Source: Bacteroidales bacterium (GTDB lineage Bacteria > Bacteroidota > Bacteroidia > Bacteroidales > WCHB1-69). Taken from it: a stretch of DNA of 61,058 nt. Positions 49,863 through 58,619 of this stretch are shown here, piece by piece; the first letter of the stretch is position 1, and the number at the start of each line of letters is the position of its first letter. The stretch lies in NCBI GenBank assembly GCA_016285145.1, contig JAEEQE010000013.1, forward strand, positions 1-61,058. The letters run 5' to 3'. The position numbers and the translations under genes were made by a program. The notes beneath the pieces are model-generated. The model was not told the origin of the DNA and searched no databases. It saw only the letters and a list, made by a program, of their open reading frames with translations.

Positions 49863-51249
49863 GTGTCTGTTTTTGATTGTATTCAACAATAAGGTTCTTG
49901 AAAATGCGGCCGCGCTCCTCGAAGTTCTTGAATTGGTCGTAGCTGGCGGCAGCGGGCGAGAGCAGCACCATGCGGCCCTCCGGCGTGTGCTTGAACGCGA
50001 AGGCGACGATCTGGCGGAAATCCTGCTCGTGGATAACGTTCTCCGGCAGCGGATATTGTGCCTGCCACTCGTGCATCATGCGCTCGCCCGCGGGACCGGT
50101 GAAGGCGATGTTGGGGACAGGGCTCTCATGCAAGTGCTTATATAATATATTGTATTCGATACCCCGGTCAAAGCCGCCGAGGATGAGCGTGTCCACCTTC
50201 TTCAGCGCCTTCAGTGCCGCAATGGTCGCCTCCGGGATCGTGGAGATGCTGTCGTTGTAGAAGTCGATGCCCTGGAACCGCCCCACATATTCGATGCGGT
50301 TTGGAAGTCCGCGGAAACTCCGAAGCCCTTTGGCGATGTCGTCGTGCGACACCTTCAGATGCCGGCACACTGCCATGGCCGCCATGATGTTGTAGTAGTT
50401 GTGCGTGCCCGGCAGGTTGTAGTAGTCCGTGAGGTCATACTCGTCTTCCACATGGCCGGAGATGGCGAAGTGGATTTTCCGGTCGCGGCAGCAGGCGTAA
50501 GGTCCCTCCTGCGGCTCGGTGCCGAAAATCACACGGTCGCGGTTCAGGTGGTACGACTTGATGAGGCCCGGGATGTGCTCGTCGTCGCCGTTATAGACTA
50601 AGAACTGCCGTTCGTCCTGGAAACGGGTGATGTTCAGCTTGGCGATCTGGTAGGTGTTGAAGGAATTGAAATGGTCGAGGTGCTCCTGGTAGAGGTTGAG
50701 CAGCACGGCGTAGTCGGGCGAGCGGCGCACGAACTCTAATTGGTGTGCCGACAGCTCGGCCACCACGATGGTCTTAGGGGTCATCTGCTCGATGATGTCG
50801 AAGAAGGGGGTGCCGATGTTGCCGGCCAGGATGGTGTCGCGGCCTGCCGTCTTCAGGATATGGTAGATGAGCGATGAGGTGGTGCTCTTGCCCTTGGTGC
50901 CGGTCACGCCTACCACTTGCTTGTGATATGCTTCCAGGAAAAGATTGGTCTGCGAGGTGATTTTCTCCGTCTCGATCCAGTAGTTGACGTGGTTGAAACT
51001 GATGCCCGGAGTCTTGAAAATCAGGTCGTATTCGTTCAGGCCTTGGTCGTATCCGGCCCCTTTGACGACCGTCAGGTGCGGGTCGTCGATGTCATCGGTC
51101 TTCAGGGCTTCGCTGCGGTCAGCCACCGTGAGCGGCATGTCCGGGAAATGGCGGCGGATGAAGCGGTAGGTGGAAACACCCTCCCGCCCGAAGCCGAGGA
51201 TGACGATTTTCTTGCCTCGGATCTGATCCAGTATGTAGTCAGGGTTCAT
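49855..51249 (-). CDS. murD: UDP-N-acetylmuramoyl-L-alanine--D-glutamate ligase
   Basis: A Mur ligase of 464 residues. The N-terminal Rossmann part has KKIVILGFGREGVSTYRF, the ATP loop is VVGVTGTKGKSTTSSLI, and the C-terminal domain has NDSISTIPEATIAAL, LGGFDRGIEY and LSPAAASYDQFKNFEERG, the last diagnostic of MurD. It adds D-glutamate to UDP-MurNAc-L-Ala. It stands outside any mra/mur cluster here, so another MurD may exist elsewhere and this could be a paralogue. ATG 51249 follows the promoter at 51291-51298; the longer frame to 51372 does not. Confidence 0.85.
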   Translation of the reverse strand: MNPDYILDQIRGKKIVILGFGREGVSTYRFIRRHFPDMPLTVADRSEALKTDDIDDPHLTVVKGAGYDQGLNEYDLIFKTPGISFNHVNYWIETEKITSQTNLFLEAYHKQVVGVTGTKGKSTTSSLIYHILKTAGRDTILAGNIGTPFFDIIEQMTPKTIVVAELSAHQLEFVRRSPDYAVLLNLYQEHLDHFNSFNTYQIAKLNITRFQDERQFLVYNGDDEHIPGLIKSYHLNRDRVIFGTEPQEGPYACCRDRKIHFAISGHVEDEYDLTDYYNLPGTHNYYNIMAAMAVCRHLKVSHDDIAKGLRSFRGLPNRIEYVGRFQGIDFYNDSISTIPEATIAALKALKKVDTLILGGFDRGIEYNILYKHLHESPVPNIAFTGPAGERMMHEWQAQYPLPENVIHEQDFRQIVAFAFKHTPEGRMVLLSPAAASYDQFKNFEERGRIFKNLIVEYNQKQTHE

Positions 51250-51290
51250 AAGTGTGAAAGTGTATTGTATGCTACAAAAAAAACAAGATG

Positions 51291-51298
51291 CAAAAATA
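51291..51298 (-). promoter_or_regulatory. Promoter of murD
   Basis: Minus strand TATTTTTG then CATC, 41 bases before ATG 51249. Confidence 0.55.
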
Positions 51299-51334
51299 CA
51301 CAAATTATCGTTTCCGAGCACGTGGAAAATGATT

Positions 51335-51359
51335 GATGCGCCCTTGAGACAGGCGCATC
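51335..51359 (-). terminator. Hairpin after the tRNA operon
   Basis: GATGCGCC pairs exactly with GGCGCATC around a nine-base loop, then AATCATTTT on the minus strand. The T tract is weak, so termination may be partial. Confidence 0.55.
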
Positions 51360-51412
51360 CGGAACAAAACAAATGTAAAATAAATCTATAATGAAATGAT
51401 ATGGAAAATGTG

Positions 51413-51485
51413 AGCGGAAAACGGGGCTCGAACCCGCCACCTACAGCTTGGAAGGCTGTCGCTCTACCAAATGAGCTACTTCCGC
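51413..51485 (-). tRNA. tRNA-Gly (anticodon TCC)
   Basis: The acceptor stem GCGGAAG pairs with TTTCCGC. The D loop has TAGCTCATTTGGTAGAGC, the anticodon loop is CTTCCAA, and the T arm is GGTTCGAGCC. CCA is not encoded. Third and last of three tRNAs in one operon. Confidence 0.95.
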
Positions 51486-51497
51486 GGGTGAAAAAAG

Positions 51498-51579
51498 TGG
51501 GAGAGGAAGGATTCGAACCTCCGAAGGCTTAGCCAGCAGATTTACAGTCTGTCCCATTTGACCGCTCTGGAACTCTCCC
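51498..51579 (-). tRNA. tRNA-Tyr (anticodon GTA)
   Basis: A class II tRNA of 82 bases. The acceptor GGGAGAG pairs with CTCTCCC, the anticodon loop is CTGTAAA, and the long variable arm has GGCTAAGCCTTC. The T loop is GGTTCGAATCC. Confidence 0.95.
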
Positions 51580-51604
51580 ATCATGTTTCTCTAGTGCCGT
51601 AAAG

Positions 51605-51677
51605 AGCCGATAGAGGGACTTGAACCCACGACCGGCTGATTACAAATCAGCTGCTCTACCAACTGAGCTATATCGGC
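51605..51677 (-). tRNA. tRNA-Thr (anticodon TGT)
   Basis: The acceptor GCCGATA pairs with TATCGGC. TAGCTCAGTTGGTAGAGC is the D arm, TTTGTAA the anticodon loop and GGTTCAAGTCC the T arm. First tRNA behind the promoter at 51724-51731. Confidence 0.95.
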
Positions 51678-51723
51678 ACTAACGATTTTTTCTTTCAAAG
51701 AACTCCTCTTTGTTTTGAGGCCG

Positions 51724-51731
51724 CAAAAATA
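51724..51731 (-). promoter_or_regulatory. Promoter of the Thr-Tyr-Gly tRNA operon
   Basis: Minus strand TATTTTTG then CGGCC, 47 bases before the tRNA-Thr 5' end. Confidence 0.6.
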
Positions 51732-51998
51732 GTCTTTTTTTTATATCACGCACCTATTGTAACCTATTTTTTCTTTATTTTTGTTATAATAAATTGAATG
51801 TCAGTAAAATAATTTTATCGTGTAATGATGATCCATGTGTTTTTCAGGGCGAGAATGACTGTTTGTCGTTGCTGTTTTCTTTCTGTTTTGGGAGAAAATC
51901 GGTACTGGATGTAAAAATATGCGAATTCTGAGCATAAGGTGTCAACCGTCTAATCTGATTGGAAAAAAATCAGGGAATCGCTGTATTTATATTTTTTG
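51732..51998. other. AT-rich divergent spacer
   Basis: Lies between the tRNA operon and acpP promoters. T-rich runs are present but no conserved RNA, palindrome or reading frame I can support. Confidence 0.3.
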
Positions 51999-52006
51999 TA
52001 TTTTTG
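51999..52006 (+). promoter_or_regulatory. Promoter of acpP-fabF-rnc
   Basis: TATTTTTG then CCGCCG, 26 bases before ATG 52032. Confidence 0.65.
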
Positions 52007-52031
52007 CCGCCGATTTTAAAAACTCATTCTT

Positions 52032-52274
52032 ATGACAGAAGTAGAAATTTTAGAAAAAGTACAATCCATAATTGCAGAAAAACTCAGCGTAGATGCTGCC
52101 GACGTGATGCCGGAGAAGAGTTTCACCAACGATCTCGGTGCCGATTCTTTGGACACTGTTGAGTTGATTATGGAATTTGAGAACGTATTTGGCGTTTCCA
52201 TTCCCGATGAGGATGCTGAGAAGATCCAAACGGTGGGTGACGCTGTTGCCTATATCCAAGGCCATATCAAATAA
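52032..52274 (+). CDS. acpP: Acyl carrier protein
   Basis: An acidic protein of 80 residues with the phosphopantetheine site [16 protein letters not shown] (Ser39). It carries growing acyl chains in fatty acid synthesis. It heads the conserved acpP-fabF-rnc order, with fabF 36 bases downstream. Confidence 0.97.
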   Translation: MTEVEILEKVQSIIAEKLSVDAADVMPEKSFTNDLGADSLDTVELIMEFENVFGVSIPDEDAEKIQTVGDAVAYIQGHIK

Positions 52275-52310
52275 TAGCGAAACACTCTCTACTACCGTTT
52301 CATTTGTTTG

Positions 52311-53564
52311 ATGGAGCTCAAACGAGTTGTCGTTACAGGTTTGGGTGCTTTAACGCCGATTGGTCTCGGCGTGGAGTCGTATTGGCATGCCCTGTTGCAG
52401 GGTGTGTCGGGTGCGGGTCCTATCACCCATTTTGATCCTGAGAAGTTCAAAACCCGCTTTGCTTGCGAGCTGAAGGGTTTTGATGTGGATAACTATATGC
52501 CGCGCAAGGAGGCCCAGCGCATGGACCCCTGCGCGCAATACGCCCTTGCGTCCACCATGGAGGCACTGGCGGATTCCGGCTTGGATGTGGAGCATATAGA
52601 CAAAGACCGCGTGGGGGTCATCATCGGCACCGGCGTGGGCGGCTTCACCGCCATGATGGAGACGGCCAACGTCTTTGTGGAGAACGGACGCACCCCGAGG
52701 TTCAGCCCCTATTTGCTTTTGAAAGTGCTTGCCGACATGGTTTCCGGATACATATCGCTGCGATATGGATTCCGGGGACCTAATTATGTGACCTCGGCGG
52801 CGTGTGCCTCGGCGGGCAATGCCATCGGCGATGCCATGAATCTCATACGCCTTGGCAAGGCCGACGTGATTGTGTCGGGCGGCACGGAGGCGGCCATCGT
52901 GGAGGCGGCCGTCGGCGGCTTCGACGCCATGCGCGCCCTCTCCGTGCGCAACGACGACCCGCAGCACGCCTCCCGCCCCTTCGACAAGGACCGTGACGGC
53001 TTTGTGATGGGGGAGGGCTCGGGCATTCTGATCCTCGAGGAAATGGAACACGCTTTGGCACGTGGGGCCAGAATCTATGCCGAACTTGCCGGCGTGGGCA
53101 TGTCGGCCGACGCTTCCAATGCCACCGCTCCCGACCCGAACGGCGGCGGGGCCGTGCACTCCATGCACAACGCCCTTGACGATGCCGGCCTGTCGCCACT
53201 CGACGTGGACTATATCAATATGCATGGCACCTCCACCCAACTCGGCGATGTGGCCGAGTGCCGTGCCATCCAGACACTCTTTGGCGATCATGCTTTGGAT
53301 ATGGTGATGAACTCCACCAAATCCATGATCGGGCACCTGCTCGGCGCCGGACCGGCGGTGGAAAGCATCGCCATCCTGATGTCGATGCGCGACAACATCG
53401 TCCATCCCACCATCAACCTGCAACATCTGGATCCCGCCCTGCCGCAAAATTGGAACTATGCCGCCAACACGACGGTGCAGAAAGTGGTTGATGTGGCCAT
53501 CTCCAACTCCTTCGGCTTCGGCGGCCATAATGTCACCCTGTTGTACAAGCGCTTCCAACCGTGA
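52311..53564 (+). CDS. fabF: 3-oxoacyl-[acyl-carrier-protein] synthase II
   Basis: A condensing enzyme of 417 residues with the catalytic triad Cys165 (TSAACASAGN), His305 (NMHGTSTQLGD) and His342 (MIGHLLGAG). The N-terminal VVVTGLGALTPIGLGVESYW and C-terminal SNSFGFGGHNVTL are typical. It extends acyl-ACP with malonyl-ACP. ATG 52311 is preferred over TTG 52308. The stop overlaps the rnc start (TGATG). Confidence 0.96.
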   Translation: MELKRVVVTGLGALTPIGLGVESYWHALLQGVSGAGPITHFDPEKFKTRFACELKGFDVDNYMPRKEAQRMDPCAQYALASTMEALADSGLDVEHIDKDRVGVIIGTGVGGFTAMMETANVFVENGRTPRFSPYLLLKVLADMVSGYISLRYGFRGPNYVTSAACASAGNAIGDAMNLIRLGKADVIVSGGTEAAIVEAAVGGFDAMRALSVRNDDPQHASRPFDKDRDGFVMGEGSGILILEEMEHALARGARIYAELAGVGMSADASNATAPDPNGGGAVHSMHNALDDAGLSPLDVDYINMHGTSTQLGDVAECRAIQTLFGDHALDMVMNSTKSMIGHLLGAGPAVESIAILMSMRDNIVHPTINLQHLDPALPQNWNYAANTTVQKVVDVAISNSFGFGGHNVTLLYKRFQP

Positions 53565-54244
53565 TGAACAGGACTGACAAGGAGATACGATGCTATTTTA
53601 AGAATATTTTTGGCTTCCATATCCGCCATCTGGATCCTTATCGCATTGCTCTGACCCACAAGTCGGCATCGATGCGCGATTCGGTGTGCGGGCGACTCAA
53701 CAACGAGCGTCTCGAATACCTCGGCGACGCCATTCTGGGCTCCGTGGTGGCCGACTTCCTCTATCACAAATACCCGTTGGAGGCGGAGGGTGTGCTCACC
53801 CGTATGCGCTCCAAACTTGTCAACCGGGCACGGCTGAACACGCTGTCGCGGAAGCTGGGCCTTCATGAACTTCTTGAATCCCAGGGCTGCGACAAATCCC
53901 TCTCCGCCGACGGCAATGCCTTTGAGGCCGTGGTGGGGGCCATCTACTTGGACCAGGGTTATCGCAAGACATATAGAATTGTCATTAACAACATCATTTG
54001 CACCCATCTTGACATAGACCAGATTTTCGGGGAGGATGATGATTACAAGAGCCGTATCCTGATCTGGGCGCAGCATAACCATCATAAGATTCAGTTTGAA
54101 AGTTCCACAACGGACAATGACCGCAATGCGCCTTATAAGGTTGTGTTGAAGATAGATGGACAGGTGAGTGCCGAGGGGTTGGGCCGTTCGGTGAAGATGG
54201 CCGAGCAGGCCGCATCGGAAAAGGCATTGGCACAAGTGGTATGA
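53564..54244 (+). CDS. rnc: Ribonuclease III
   Basis: A protein of 226 residues. The catalytic domain has NNERLEYLGDAILGSVVADF, with the acidic residues of the signature, and a second metal-site region FEAVVGAIYLDQGY. The C-terminal double-stranded-RNA-binding domain ends SEGLGRSVKMAEQ-like (AEGLGRSVKMAEQAASEKAL). It processes rRNA and structured RNAs. The start overlaps fabF by one base. Confidence 0.95.
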   Translation: MNRTDKEIRCYFKNIFGFHIRHLDPYRIALTHKSASMRDSVCGRLNNERLEYLGDAILGSVVADFLYHKYPLEAEGVLTRMRSKLVNRARLNTLSRKLGLHELLESQGCDKSLSADGNAFEAVVGAIYLDQGYRKTYRIVINNIICTHLDIDQIFGEDDDYKSRILIWAQHNHHKIQFESSTTDNDRNAPYKVVLKIDGQVSAEGLGRSVKMAEQAASEKALAQVV

Positions 54245-54299
54245 TTGTCTTTTTTTTCCTGTCTTTTGCTGTTTTGTATGTGAGGGATTGTTTTTTTTT

Positions 54300-54307
54300 T
54301 ATTTTTG
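54300..54307 (+). promoter_or_regulatory. Promoter of the Omp28-like gene
   Basis: TATTTTTG then CAG, after a run of T and 44 bases before ATG 54351. Confidence 0.6.
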
Positions 54308-54350
54308 CAGCTTCAAAAAAAATCAGATTGTACCAATTAATTGTAGCAAT

Positions 54351-56078
54351 ATGAAAAAATCTTTACTGTTTTTATTGATTGCGTTTGCGGGGATGATGCT
54401 TTCCGCTCAAGTGACCGACACTGTTGTGTCGAAGGTTCCATCAAACAAAAATGTCATTCTGGAGGAATATACAGGTGTTGGCTGCGGCTATTGTCCGATT
54501 GCCCATCAGCTTGGTAACCAGCTGATGGCGGCACACCCGAATCGTTTCTTTGCGATTAATATCCATACAGGTGGTTATGCCACCCAGTTCCAGACCTCGT
54601 TCGGGGCTGCGCTGGCCAATCAGACGGGTCTTGACGGCTATCCTGCGGGCACGCTGAACAGACATGTCTTCTCCGGTAGCACTACGGATGACTCATACAC
54701 CTCATGGACCGCCCATACCAATCTTTTGTTGGCGCAGCCGTCACCCGTCAATATGGCCGCGTTTGGTACGCTGGACTACGCAGCACGTAAACTGACGCTT
54801 ACTGTGCAATTGTATTATACGGCCAACTCCGCTGTGAGTACGAATATGTTGAATGTGGCCATTATACAAGACAATGTGCTGGGGCCCCAGACTGACTACG
54901 GCAACTACAATCCTGACCAGTGGGTGGGAAGCCAATACAACCACATGCACATGCTCCGTCATTTGATAACTGGACAGTGGGGAGCCACCATTGAAAGCAC
55001 TACGGCTGGAACGTTTGTGGAGAAGACATATACCTATAACATACCAGCACAGTTCGGTATCAACGGACAGAAAGTGGACGCCATTTTGGACGATCTCTCC
55101 TTTATATGTTTTGTGGCTGAGGGACATCAGGAGATTCTGACGGGTGTGGAGGCTGAAATCACAAGAGTGAACCAGCCTGCAAACAACGCTCGCCTTATTT
55201 CTGTCACCGACAACAAGAAAGGCGGATGTAATGACCTGGCTTCTGCAGATCTTGCCGTCAAGAACAACGGATCTGCCCCGGTGAAAACCCTTTCGGTGAA
55301 ATACAAGGTCGGAGGCGGTGCTTATGAGACTTTCACTTGGGAAGGCAATATCGAGCCGGGTGAGACCGGTACCGTGACGATGCCGGGTTTCCCTGTCACA
55401 GTGAATACTGCCCAAACCGTGTATGCCTTCCTTACCACTGTCAATGGGGAAGATGTGGTTTCTCAAGAGGTTAGTGGCAAGGTGACCAAGTACTATTTTA
55501 AGACCTGGGGCCCGATGATGTTCAAGCTCACGACCGACCGTTATGCCTCTCAGACCTCGTTCAAGATTTTCGACTCCGACGGGAATGTGGTCCTCGAGGA
55601 TGGCGGATTCCAGAATCTTTCGTCCAATGGCACCACCGTACACGAATACCCGTTCCAGCCTGCAGAGGCCGGATGTTATTTCTTGGAGGTTTACGACACA
55701 GGAGGTGATGGTATCAATGCCGGCTATGGCTCCGGCAGTTTCAAACTCTATCGTCAAGACGGAATCACACTCTGGTTCAGTAATAATGGCAAATTTGGCT
55801 CCATGGCCCGTTATGCCATCAATGCGATGAATCCCACGGACGTGGAGAATCATAGCCAAGAGATGAATGTGTACCCATCGCCGGTTTCATCCACTCTTTA
55901 TGTGGAGTCCAGCCAGCCTGTGCTTCGTGCCGATATCTATAATCTTCAGGGACAGCTGGTGCGCACCGTGAAAGGCGACGTCCATAGCGTGTCCGTGTCC
56001 GACCTTTCCGCCGGTATCTACACCCTGAAACTTGCGACGGAACAGGGCGTGACGGTCAAGAAAATTGTCAAACAATAA
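54351..56078 (+). CDS. Omp28-related protein with T9SS sorting domain
   Basis: An exported protein of 575 residues with a signal peptide (MKKSLLFLLIAFAGMMLSAQ). Residues 35-250 are the Omp28 domain, a thioredoxin-like fold with VILEEYTGVGCGYCPIAHQL (CGYC pair). A CARDB/Ig-like region and a pre-peptidase-type beta domain (FLEVYDTGGDGINAGYGSGS) follow. The type A sorting tail starts MNVYPSPVSSTLYV and ends GVTVKKIVKQ. Omp28 of Porphyromonas is a surface fimbria-like protein; the function here is not known. A terminator follows after 18 bases. Confidence 0.88.
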   Translation: MKKSLLFLLIAFAGMMLSAQVTDTVVSKVPSNKNVILEEYTGVGCGYCPIAHQLGNQLMAAHPNRFFAINIHTGGYATQFQTSFGAALANQTGLDGYPAGTLNRHVFSGSTTDDSYTSWTAHTNLLLAQPSPVNMAAFGTLDYAARKLTLTVQLYYTANSAVSTNMLNVAIIQDNVLGPQTDYGNYNPDQWVGSQYNHMHMLRHLITGQWGATIESTTAGTFVEKTYTYNIPAQFGINGQKVDAILDDLSFICFVAEGHQEILTGVEAEITRVNQPANNARLISVTDNKKGGCNDLASADLAVKNNGSAPVKTLSVKYKVGGGAYETFTWEGNIEPGETGTVTMPGFPVTVNTAQTVYAFLTTVNGEDVVSQEVSGKVTKYYFKTWGPMMFKLTTDRYASQTSFKIFDSDGNVVLEDGGFQNLSSNGTTVHEYPFQPAEAGCYFLEVYDTGGDGINAGYGSGSFKLYRQDGITLWFSNNGKFGSMARYAINAMNPTDVENHSQEMNVYPSPVSSTLYVESSQPVLRADIYNLQGQLVRTVKGDVHSVSVSDLSAGIYTLKLATEQGVTVKKIVKQ

Positions 56079-56096
56079 TCACGTATAGAATCATTT

Positions 56097-56133
56097 AAGA
56101 AGGCTATCCCAATTCGGACAGCCTTCTTTGTTT
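56097..56133 (+). terminator. Terminator after the Omp28-like gene
   Basis: AAGAAGGCTATCC pairs with GGACAGCCTTCTT around CAATTC with one mismatch; a short T-rich stretch follows. Confidence 0.75.
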
Positions 56134-56154
56134 ATATAATCTCGTTTGTTGAAT

Positions 56155-57108
56155 ATGGACAAGAAAGTTCTTCGGGTTGGAGATTATCTCTGGCAGGTTG
56201 TTTTGAACCCTAACGCGCATGACGGGCATTGCTATGACGACTGGCCTGCCATCAGTGCCGCTCTGGATGCTGTCGGCATCCGGCATGAACTCCATACGGC
56301 GGATGTTTGTGGCAGCGGCATTGGGATGGCACGGCGTATTTGCGAGCAAGGGGGACGGCATATCATGGTCATCGGCGGCGATGGCACCATCAACGAGGTG
56401 GTGAACGGCATCTTCCTCTCAGGTGTGGATACAAAAGAGGTCTTCCTCGCGGTGTTGCCGCTTGGTCGGGGCAACGATTGGGCCCGCGCACACAAGTTTC
56501 CCACAGATCTTGAACATGTGATGGAGGTCTTCCGCCGCGGGCAGTTCCTTTGCCACGACATAGGGCGGGTTACCTCCGTTCGGGAGAATGAAGAGCCCTT
56601 CCACCGCTATTTCATCAATATCGCCGGCTTCGGCTTCGATGCGGAGGTGATTTACGATGTGACCTACAACAAACCCCATTTTGCCGGTATCTCCGTTTAT
56701 ATGCTGAGTCTGGCCCGTATGCTTTTCCGCTACAAGAGCCAGCCTCTGCGCGTGCAGTCGCCGGACTTTTCCTTTGATGGGAAAACTTTCCTGATGGTGG
56801 CGGCCATCGGCAAATACAACGGCGGCGGCATGTGCCAGGCTCCTGAATCCATCGCCGATGACGGACTTTTTGATGTTGTGATAATTCCAAAAGTCAGCAA
56901 CCTGAAAGTGATTGCCAACGTCAAGAACCTGTCTGATGGCTCGCATATACATAAGATAAAAGGTATTCAGAGTTTCCGAACGGCCTCGCTGTCCATTTCA
57001 TCAAATCAAATCTTGCGTGGCGAAGTGGAGGGCGAATTGCTCCCGCTGGGCAAATATGAGATTGACATGCTGCCCAACTCCCTGAATGTGCTGACGAATC
57101 TTCCCTGA
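56155..57108 (+). CDS. Diacylglycerol kinase family lipid kinase
   Basis: A protein of 317 residues. The catalytic domain has VIGGDGTINEVVNGIF, with the nucleotide-binding GGDGT loop, then LPLGRGNDWARAHKFP. The C-terminal beta sandwich carries AAIGKYNGGGMCQAP and DDGLFDVVII. It phosphorylates a lipid such as diacylglycerol or a sphingoid base; Bacteroidota do make sphingolipids, but the substrate is inferred. ATG 56155 is chosen over TTG 56146. It sits 21 bases after the terminator without a clear own promoter. Confidence 0.88.
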   Translation: MDKKVLRVGDYLWQVVLNPNAHDGHCYDDWPAISAALDAVGIRHELHTADVCGSGIGMARRICEQGGRHIMVIGGDGTINEVVNGIFLSGVDTKEVFLAVLPLGRGNDWARAHKFPTDLEHVMEVFRRGQFLCHDIGRVTSVRENEEPFHRYFINIAGFGFDAEVIYDVTYNKPHFAGISVYMLSLARMLFRYKSQPLRVQSPDFSFDGKTFLMVAAIGKYNGGGMCQAPESIADDGLFDVVIIPKVSNLKVIANVKNLSDGSHIHKIKGIQSFRTASLSISSNQILRGEVEGELLPLGKYEIDMLPNSLNVLTNLP

Positions 57109-57134
57109 CCGTTGTCAGGTGCGGATTGTAAAAC

Positions 57135-57890
57135 CTACCCTTTGATTTGGATGGTGAAGCCCTCGTCGATCAGCGGCTCCACAAGGGCGCGCATCTCTTC
57201 CGCGGTGAATTTCTGCAACTGTTCCGCTGGCGTGGGGCGGTCGATGGTATAGACCATGACCTCACGCGGCTTCAGCGTGCGCACGATGTCCATCCAGCCG
57301 TTTAACACATCCGGGGAAGAAGAATCGAAGTCGTTGCTTTTCAAGAACATCGTCTGCAGGACAAAGTTGCCCTCGAAGCCTTTGAGTGCCTCTACCACGG
57401 AAGCCACGTCGTACCCGGGGGCTGGATGGTTGATCCGTTCGGCCAGCTCGTTGGTCGGGGCGTCGATTTTCATGATGGGGTTGTCCACGCGCTTGAGGGC
57501 GGCCAGAATTTCTGGCCGGTGCACGCGCGTGGCGTTCGACAGGACGGACACCTTGGCGTTAGGGTAGTACTGGTCGCGCAGGCGCAGCGTGTCGTCGATG
57601 ATTTGCGGGAATTCGGGGTTCAAGGTCGGCTCCCCATCGCCGGAGAAGGTGATGGAATCCACGGGTATGTCCTTGTACGACAACTGCTTCAACATGGCTT
57701 CCAAGTCATGGCGAACTTTTTCAGCGGTGGGCAGTACGGTGTCGTCGCGGCCATCCTTGTTCCAGCCGCATTCGCAGTAGATGCAGTCGAAGGTGCAGAT
57801 TTTGCCGTTTTCCGGCAGCAGGTTGATGCCTAATGAGCTGCCTAAACGGCGGCTGTGTATGGGTCCGAAGACGGTTTTCTCTCGTAGCAT
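57135..57890 (-). CDS. Radical SAM protein, COG0731-like
   Basis: A protein of 251 residues with GPIHSRRLGSSLGINLLP and the radical SAM cysteines CTFDCIYCECGWN. The SAM-binding turn is FSGDGEPTLNPEF. The opening and the CxxxCxxC-E pattern are typical of the Fe-S oxidoreductases grouped with tRNA-wybutosine-like proteins. The true substrate is unknown. Its promoter (57921-57928) lies in the gap to the nitroreductase, so it can be expressed separately. Confidence 0.82.
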   Translation of the reverse strand: MLREKTVFGPIHSRRLGSSLGINLLPENGKICTFDCIYCECGWNKDGRDDTVLPTAEKVRHDLEAMLKQLSYKDIPVDSITFSGDGEPTLNPEFPQIIDDTLRLRDQYYPNAKVSVLSNATRVHRPEILAALKRVDNPIMKIDAPTNELAERINHPAPGYDVASVVEALKGFEGNFVLQTMFLKSNDFDSSSPDVLNGWMDIVRTLKPREVMVYTIDRPTPAEQLQKFTAEEMRALVEPLIDEGFTIQIKG

Positions 57891-57920
57891 GATGTTCTGT
57901 GGTTTTCAGTTTTTGGGCGG

Positions 57921-57928
57921 CAAAGGTA
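57921..57928 (-). promoter_or_regulatory. Promoter of the radical SAM gene
   Basis: Minus strand TACCTTTG then CCGCC, 30 bases before ATG 57890. Confidence 0.55.
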
Positions 57929-57954
57929 ATGATTTTGCCGATACGGCGGGACGC

Positions 57955-58590
57955 TTACAGCAGCAAGTCGGCCAATGCTACTTTGGGTACGTAATGTACG
58001 CCGTTTTCGCGGTAGTATCGGTGGCTTTCCCCTTCCCGGATTTCTGTCAGGCGGATGGCCTCCGACCCTTTGCCGATGGCAAGGATCAGCAAAGGCTCGC
58101 AGGGTAGCACAAGTGCTTCCGTGATGGCACTCTTGTTGAAAGCCCCGATCATAAGACCGTTCAAGCCTAAGTCCACGGCTTTCAGCAACATGCTCTGCGC
58201 GGCAATGCCTAAGTCGATGTCCACGAGCTTGTTTTCGGGTACGGTGCTGCACACGATGATGAACGCTTCAGGCTCGGTGCCCTCAAAAGGCAAGTGCAGC
58301 TCCGGCAGGGCCCCGCCCATCTTGATGTTGGCCAGCACTTTGTCGGCTCCGCTGTCGCGGGTGACGAGCTTGAAGCGCAGCACCTGTTGGTTGCGAGCGG
58401 AGGGAATCTTGGTGGTTGCCGCCACGATCTTTTCCAGCGTGGACATGCCTACCACTACTTTCTTGTCGTATCCCCGGTAACTGCGGTTGCGGGCCAGTAG
58501 GGTGTCCAGGGTGTGCGTCTTGCGCGGGGCGGGATGGTTGGCGCGGTCCCGAAGCTCATCGAATTTGTTCTCTAAATAGTTGTCTGCCAT
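57955..58590 (-). CDS. Nitroreductase family protein
   Basis: An FMN-dependent reductase of 211 residues. The flavin-binding start is LLARNRSYRGYD, and TKIPSARNQQVLRFKLV is the conserved S-x-x-N-x-Q segment. IDLGIAAQSMLLKAVDLGLNGLMIGAF is the central helix pair, and ILAIGKGSE the end of the core. The substrate may be quinones, nitro compounds or other small acceptors. It follows the 58.6 kb gene by 29 bases on the same strand and is likely co-transcribed with it. Confidence 0.88.
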   Translation of the reverse strand: MADNYLENKFDELRDRANHPAPRKTHTLDTLLARNRSYRGYDKKVVVGMSTLEKIVAATTKIPSARNQQVLRFKLVTRDSGADKVLANIKMGGALPELHLPFEGTEPEAFIIVCSTVPENKLVDIDLGIAAQSMLLKAVDLGLNGLMIGAFNKSAITEALVLPCEPLLILAIGKGSEAIRLTEIREGESHRYYRENGVHYVPKVALADLLL

Positions 58591-58619
58591 TTTTCTATAG
58601 GAAAGATTGTTATGTCGGT

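Noticed and set aside
51732-51998. Possible 6S or other housekeeping RNA in the spacer before acpP
   Set aside because: The sequence is AT-rich with no long pairing or conserved element that I could identify.
52350-53558. Long minus-strand frame of 402 codons across fabF
   Set aside because: Antisense shadow of a GC-rich, well-conserved gene with all catalytic residues in the plus-strand frame.
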